Shown here piece after piece: positions 5,274 through 7,799 of a stretch of DNA of 7,799 nt. The stretch is from an uncultured Treponema sp. (lineage in GTDB: Bacteria > Spirochaetota > Spirochaetia > Treponematales > Treponemataceae), in assembly GCA_937900125.1 (NCBI GenBank), contig CALCEK010000274.1:1-7799 (forward strand), given 5' to 3'. The notes beneath the pieces were generated by a model, which saw nothing but the letters and a program-made list of their open reading frames with translations, was not told the DNA's origin and did no database searches. The translations under genes were made by a program, and so were the position numbers. The first letter of the stretch is position 1. The number at the start of each line of letters is the position of its first letter.

Positions 5274-5846
5274 TTATTTGTGCATTAAATCTGCGCCACT
5301 GTGCCAAGCTTGCCCGACTTTTTCTCCGATTGCGTAATAGCCATTTTGGAATTGGTCAAACACAAAGGCGTTTAATTTTGTAGGGTCAACTTTGCCATTT
5401 TCGTCAAGAACAGATTCGTCGGCCAAAGTGTTTTGGATTTTTCCAATTACACGGAATCCCTCTGGGCCATGCTGAATTTCTTCAACTGTACATTCTAGTG
5501 TGAGCGGAAATTCCTCAATCACGGGGGCATCCACAAATTCACTCTTTACCGCGTGGAGTCCTGTTTTTTCAAATTTATCCGCCATTTTCGCCCCAGATGC
5601 GATTCCAAAAAAATCCGCCTCGCGAATGTGCGCTACATCTGCAACGCTAATTGTAAACGCTTTTTTTACTTTAAGATTATCGCTTGTTTTGTGACTTTCG
5701 TCCAAATTTAGCGCAACCATATTTTCTGCACAAATTCCGCCCCACGCCATATTCATAACGTCAACAGTTCCGTTTTCATCATAAGTAGAAATCAACAAAA
5801 CGGGCATCGGAAAAAGATACGGCTTTACTCCCAAACTCTTTTTCAT
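5274..5846 (-). CDS. Flavin reductase family protein (FMN-binding split barrel)
   Basis: The 190-residue protein resembles the flavin reductase-like domain (flavoredoxin/DIM6-NTAB type), which binds FMN in a split beta-barrel and passes electrons between NAD(P)H, flavin or other partners in the cytoplasm. Visible features are the opening strand FPMPVLLIS at 12-20, the flavin-site region NMAWGGICAENM at 32-43, and SHKTSDNLKVKKAFTISVAD at 51-70, the usual S/K/T...N...FxIS pattern around the phosphate. Length is normal. The physiological partner cannot be read from the sequence. The start is the ATG at 5846, with AGGAG five bases upstream; the GTG two codons earlier overlaps that ribosome binding site and is rejected. 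The gene is monocistronic here, convergent with lgt, and its stop lies 10 bp from the nested repeat. Confidence 0.88.
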   Translation of the reverse strand: MKKSLGVKPYLFPMPVLLISTYDENGTVDVMNMAWGGICAENMVALNLDESHKTSDNLKVKKAFTISVADVAHIREADFFGIASGAKMADKFEKTGLHAVKSEFVDAPVIEEFPLTLECTVEEIQHGPEGFRVIGKIQNTLADESVLDENGKVDPTKLNAFVFDQFQNGYYAIGEKVGQAWHSGADLMHK

Positions 5847-5851
5847 ATACA

Positions 5852-5856
5852 CTCCT
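5852..5856 (-). promoter_or_regulatory. Ribosome binding site of the flavin reductase gene
   Basis: AGGAG (within AGAGGAG) on the minus strand, 5 nt before the ATG at 5846. It decides the start against the overlapping GTG. Confidence 0.8.
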
Positions 5857-5896
5857 CTAAAAATAAAAATTCATGAAACTAAAATTCCATCCTTTA

Positions 5897-5926
5897 AATA
5901 TACAAAAAGATTTGTAAAAACGTCAA
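5897..5926 (-). promoter_or_regulatory. Sigma-70-type promoter of the flavin reductase gene
   Basis: On the minus strand, TTGACG (5921-5926) and TATATT (5897-5902) are separated by 18 bp. Each matches the consensus at five of six positions. The start point near 5890 would give a leader of roughly 45 nt. Confidence 0.7.
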
Positions 5927-5999
5927 TTCGATGGTGTTACGAAATGTATGCTGGCACAAGGAAGAGTCCGAAGTTTATCCGCTGTTTTCGTGGTTCGAT

Positions 6000-6030
6000 T
6001 CTCCCCAGACGTGTGTAACATCTCCCCAGA
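6000..6030 (+). repeat. Direct repeat TCTCCCCAGA x2, 21 bp apart
   Basis: TCTCCCCAGA occurs at 6000-6009 and again at 6021-6030. A spacing of two helical turns is typical of tandem regulator sites, but it could be chance or repeat debris. Confidence 0.55.
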
Positions 6031-6070
6031 GACTCGGTGATAGGCATAATTCAGAACATAAAACGCAGGA

Positions 6071-6140
6071 CAAGGGAATTTCATAAACACGGAGTTTTTC
6101 AAGACCATGATTTACCTGGTCTGAGGCAAAATCTCCCTTG
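6071..6140. repeat. Two-part stem-loop structure
   Basis: CAAGGGA (6071-6077) is the exact complement of TCCCTTG (6134-6140). Inside the loop, AGACCA (6102-6107) pairs with TGGTCT (6117-6122). Together they can fold about 70 nt. Its right edge overlaps the -35 box of the downstream promoter. Confidence 0.5.
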
Positions 6141-6166
6141 AAAAATACGCTGTCATGGCGTAATAT
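6138..6166 (+). promoter_or_regulatory. Candidate promoter of the GmrSD-like gene with an internal palindrome
   Basis: TTGAAA (6138-6143) lies 17 bp from TAATAT (6161-6166), matching the consensus at five and four of six positions. The spacer contains TACGC (6146-6150) and its complement GCGTA (6158-6162), a palindrome placed where a repressor could block polymerase. Transcription would begin near 6173, about 50 nt before the ATG. Confidence 0.5.
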
Positions 6167-6174
6167 GATTTTAG

Positions 6175-6202
6175 GCTCTACCCAAACTTTTGGGAGAAGA
6201 GC
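6175..6202 (+). promoter_or_regulatory. 5' leader hairpin upstream of the GmrSD-like start
   Basis: GCTCT (6175-6179) pairs with AGAGC (6198-6202), and CCCAAA (6181-6186) with TTTGGG (6189-6194). It would form at the very 5' end of the predicted mRNA, 7 nt before the AGGAG. There is no T-tract, so it is more likely a stability or translation element than a terminator. Confidence 0.5.
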
Positions 6203-6209
6203 ATATTTT

Positions 6210-6214
6210 AGGAG
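6210..6214 (+). promoter_or_regulatory. Ribosome binding site of the GmrSD-like gene
   Basis: AGGAG, 9 nt before the ATG at 6224. It supports this start. Confidence 0.8.
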
Positions 6215-6223
6215 CTTAAAAAA

Positions 6224-7799
6224 ATGCACGCAGTTGATATGACTATTCTTGACTTCATAAGTGGCAGGAATAAAGTTTGTGTAATTCCGCCATTTCAACG
6301 AAATTATGAATGGAGTGAAAAACAGTGTAAAGAAATTTTTGATGATATAAAAACTGCTTCATTAAATGATAAAAATCATTATATCGGCAATATTGTATAC
6401 TACTTGGGCAAAAAGACGGGAGCTTCATTTTCCGAATTGATTTTAGTAGATGGTCAGCAAAGAGTAACAACAATTTTAATTTTGCTTTGTGCCTTAAGAG
6501 ACACAATGTCTGATACAAATAAAGTTGCTGATGTGGAACAATTCCTTGTAAATTCAACAAAAGACGAAAAATATAGGATACGGCTAAAGCAAACATCTTA
6601 TGATGCGGACACTTTTGTAAGTCTAATAAATCAGACACCCCCAAAGAGTACAGACAATAACATATACAAAAATTATATAAATTTTAAAAAGTGGCTTAAA
6701 AATGAAGATGCCATTAAACCTGAAGATTTTTTTGATGCTTTGGAAAGACTTCAAATTGTTGATGTAAATCTACAAATAGAAAATGATTTGGCTGCTGTTC
6801 AGACCGTGTTTGAAAAAATCAATTCAACGGGAACTCCTTTAACGGCGGCAGATTTATTAAGAAACTATTTGCTAATTTCAGATACAATCGATGAACAAGA
6901 CCGTCTCTATAAGGAATATTGGACTGAGATAGAAAAAAATATCAAAACAGAAAATATTCCCCGCTTTGTAAAAGATTATCTTGTAATGAAAACATACGGA
7001 GATGTTGTAGAGAGTAACACATATTCTCAATTCAAGAACGATTACATTATAGAAAATTCATTGGATAAGGAACAAGTTTTGTCGGATATGAAAAAATACT
7101 CCGTATTTTATTCCTATCTGAAATTCGAAAATTCTAGTGACATAAATCTAAACAGGATAATTCAAATATTAAAATATTTGAAAACAGATGACGTTTTTCC
7201 TCTGTATCTTTATCTAACCGAAAAATTATATGCTTCAGATAAAAAAGAATTATGTAAGATTTTGACCCTTTTGAAAGACTTTTTATTAAGATACCGTATA
7301 GTTACTCCAAGTGCTGGTGGTGGTTCTTTAAGAAATGTGATTCAAAAATTGATAGAAAAACTAGACAAAGAGGAAATTGAGTTTTCTTATGATGCAATTT
7401 ATTTTGAATTATCCAATAGTTCCGCACTTTCAGGAAGGTTTCCTGATGATGAAGAATTTAAAAATGCCCTTATGCTCTCAAATGAGAAGAATTATAAATA
7501 TGCAAGGGCTGTTTTGTTAGGAATAGAATATAATGAATCTACAAGACCTACAGTTCAGTTTGATGAAGTTACAATTGAGCATTTAATGCCCCAAACTCTG
7601 AATGACGCTTGGAAGCAAAATCTCGGCGGAAAGGAGAAAGCGGAAGAAATTTATGAAAGTTATTTAAATTGTATTGGAAATCTCACTCCTCTTTCACAGT
7701 CTTGTAATTCAAAGATTTCAAATCTTCCGTGGAGTCAGAAAAGAAATAAAATTGACTTTACGGGGTTTTCTATATCTGACCCTGTAAAAAATATTTTAA
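6224..7799 (+). CDS. Fused DUF262-DUF1524 protein, GmrSD-type IV restriction family (3' truncated)
   Basis: The 525 readable codons run off the window end without a stop. Near the N-terminus is the DUF262 (GmrS-like, ParB-fold) signature: IPPFQRNYEW at 21-30 and LVDGQQRVTTI at 74-84, the nucleotide-handling DGQQR motif. Near the C-terminus is the DUF1524 (GmrD-like, His-Me/HNH nuclease) signature: IEHLMPQ at 451-457 with His453, then GNLTPLS at 485-491, Asn495, SNLPW at 499-503 and Lys506. Known fused relatives cut phage DNA with modified bases such as glucosylated hydroxymethylcytosine. Related DUF262-DUF1524 proteins (SspE, BrxU) act with phosphorothioation or BREX systems, so the exact target cannot be assigned. 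All key motifs are intact; perhaps 40-80 C-terminal residues are missing. It is clearly more AT-rich than its neighbours (14 of 60 bases G+C in 7141-7200 against 27 of 60 in lgt 4381-4440), which suggests acquisition. Confidence 0.88.
   Translation, partial: MHAVDMTILDFISGRNKVCVIPPFQRNYEWSEKQCKEIFDDIKTASLNDKNHYIGNIVYYLGKKTGASFSELILVDGQQRVTTILILLCALRDTMSDTNKVADVEQFLVNSTKDEKYRIRLKQTSYDADTFVSLINQTPPKSTDNNIYKNYINFKKWLKNEDAIKPEDFFDALERLQIVDVNLQIENDLAAVQTVFEKINSTGTPLTAADLLRNYLLISDTIDEQDRLYKEYWTEIEKNIKTENIPRFVKDYLVMKTYGDVVESNTYSQFKNDYIIENSLDKEQVLSDMKKYSVFYSYLKFENSSDINLNRIIQILKYLKTDDVFPLYLYLTEKLYASDKKELCKILTLLKDFLLRYRIVTPSAGGGSLRNVIQKLIEKLDKEEIEFSYDAIYFELSNSSALSGRFPDDEEFKNALMLSNEKNYKYARAVLLGIEYNESTRPTVQFDEVTIEHLMPQTLNDAWKQNLGGKEKAEEIYESYLNCIGNLTPLSQSCNSKISNLPWSQKRNKIDFTGFSISDPVKNIL

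Larger units (their letters stand above)
5927..6223. other. Structured intergenic region before the GmrSD-like gene
   Basis: This is the divergent gap between the flavin reductase promoter and the DUF262 gene. Short open frames exist on both strands (for example a 51-codon frame at 5931-6086, plus strand), but none has a ribosome binding site or recognisable domain. It contains a 10-bp direct repeat, a long-range stem, a promoter, and a hairpin next to the ribosome binding site. Its left half could be remnant sequence from an insertion boundary; nothing recognisable remains. Confidence 0.5.

Noticed and set aside
5988..6008. tRNA T-arm-like word GGTTCGATTCTCC, a possible tRNA or att remnant
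   Set aside because: The loop TTCGATT fits, but the stem does not pair, and no acceptor, anticodon arm or CCA end is found nearby.
5975..6298. Minus-strand open frames at 5923-6108 and 5975-6298
   Set aside because: No ribosome binding site or domain; they overlap the promoter, leader and start of the well-supported DUF262-DUF1524 gene.

Overview
The window looks like one end of a draft-assembly contig from an AT-leaning bacterium, most likely a spirochaete of the Treponema group. That placement is an inference from the style of the genes and of the dispersed intergenic repeats; no rRNA or other marker gene is present to confirm it. The first 47 bases are not genomic: they are Illumina sequencing adapter. 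The last gene runs off the right edge.

Layout, left to right. A complete peptidase T gene (pepT, minus strand) begins six bases after the adapter. Next comes a gene-poor block of about 1.2 kb (1340-2570). It holds a degenerate tandem array with a period close to 20 bp, interrupted by REP-like palindromic sequences and bracketed by large perfect duplications. A MinD/ParA-type ATPase gene follows; its promoter sits so close to the start codon that the mRNA is probably leaderless. Then come lgt (prolipoprotein diacylglyceryl transferase, plus strand), a 340-bp set of nested inverted repeats, and a flavin-reductase-family gene (minus strand, convergent with lgt, with a good promoter and ribosome binding site). 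A structured 300-bp intergenic region leads into a long AT-rich gene encoding a fused DUF262-DUF1524 protein of the GmrSD type IV restriction family, truncated by the window end.

How the genes relate. PepT (peptide use), Lgt (lipoprotein maturation) and the flavin reductase are ordinary chromosomal genes with no obvious shared pathway. The MinD-like ATPase has no partner gene in the window. The GmrSD-like gene stands apart: its G+C is visibly lower, it has its own promoter and leader hairpin, and it probably marks the edge of an acquired defence region continuing beyond the contig.

The least explained material is the repeat block at 1429-2476. It has about 24 or more plus-strand units at 19-21 bp spacing, a 100-bp higher-order repeat, and opposite-orientation G-rich flanks. 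Open reading frames across it look like artefacts of its C-rich, stop-poor composition. I do not see a CRISPR array, rRNA, a convincing tRNA or a transposase gene.
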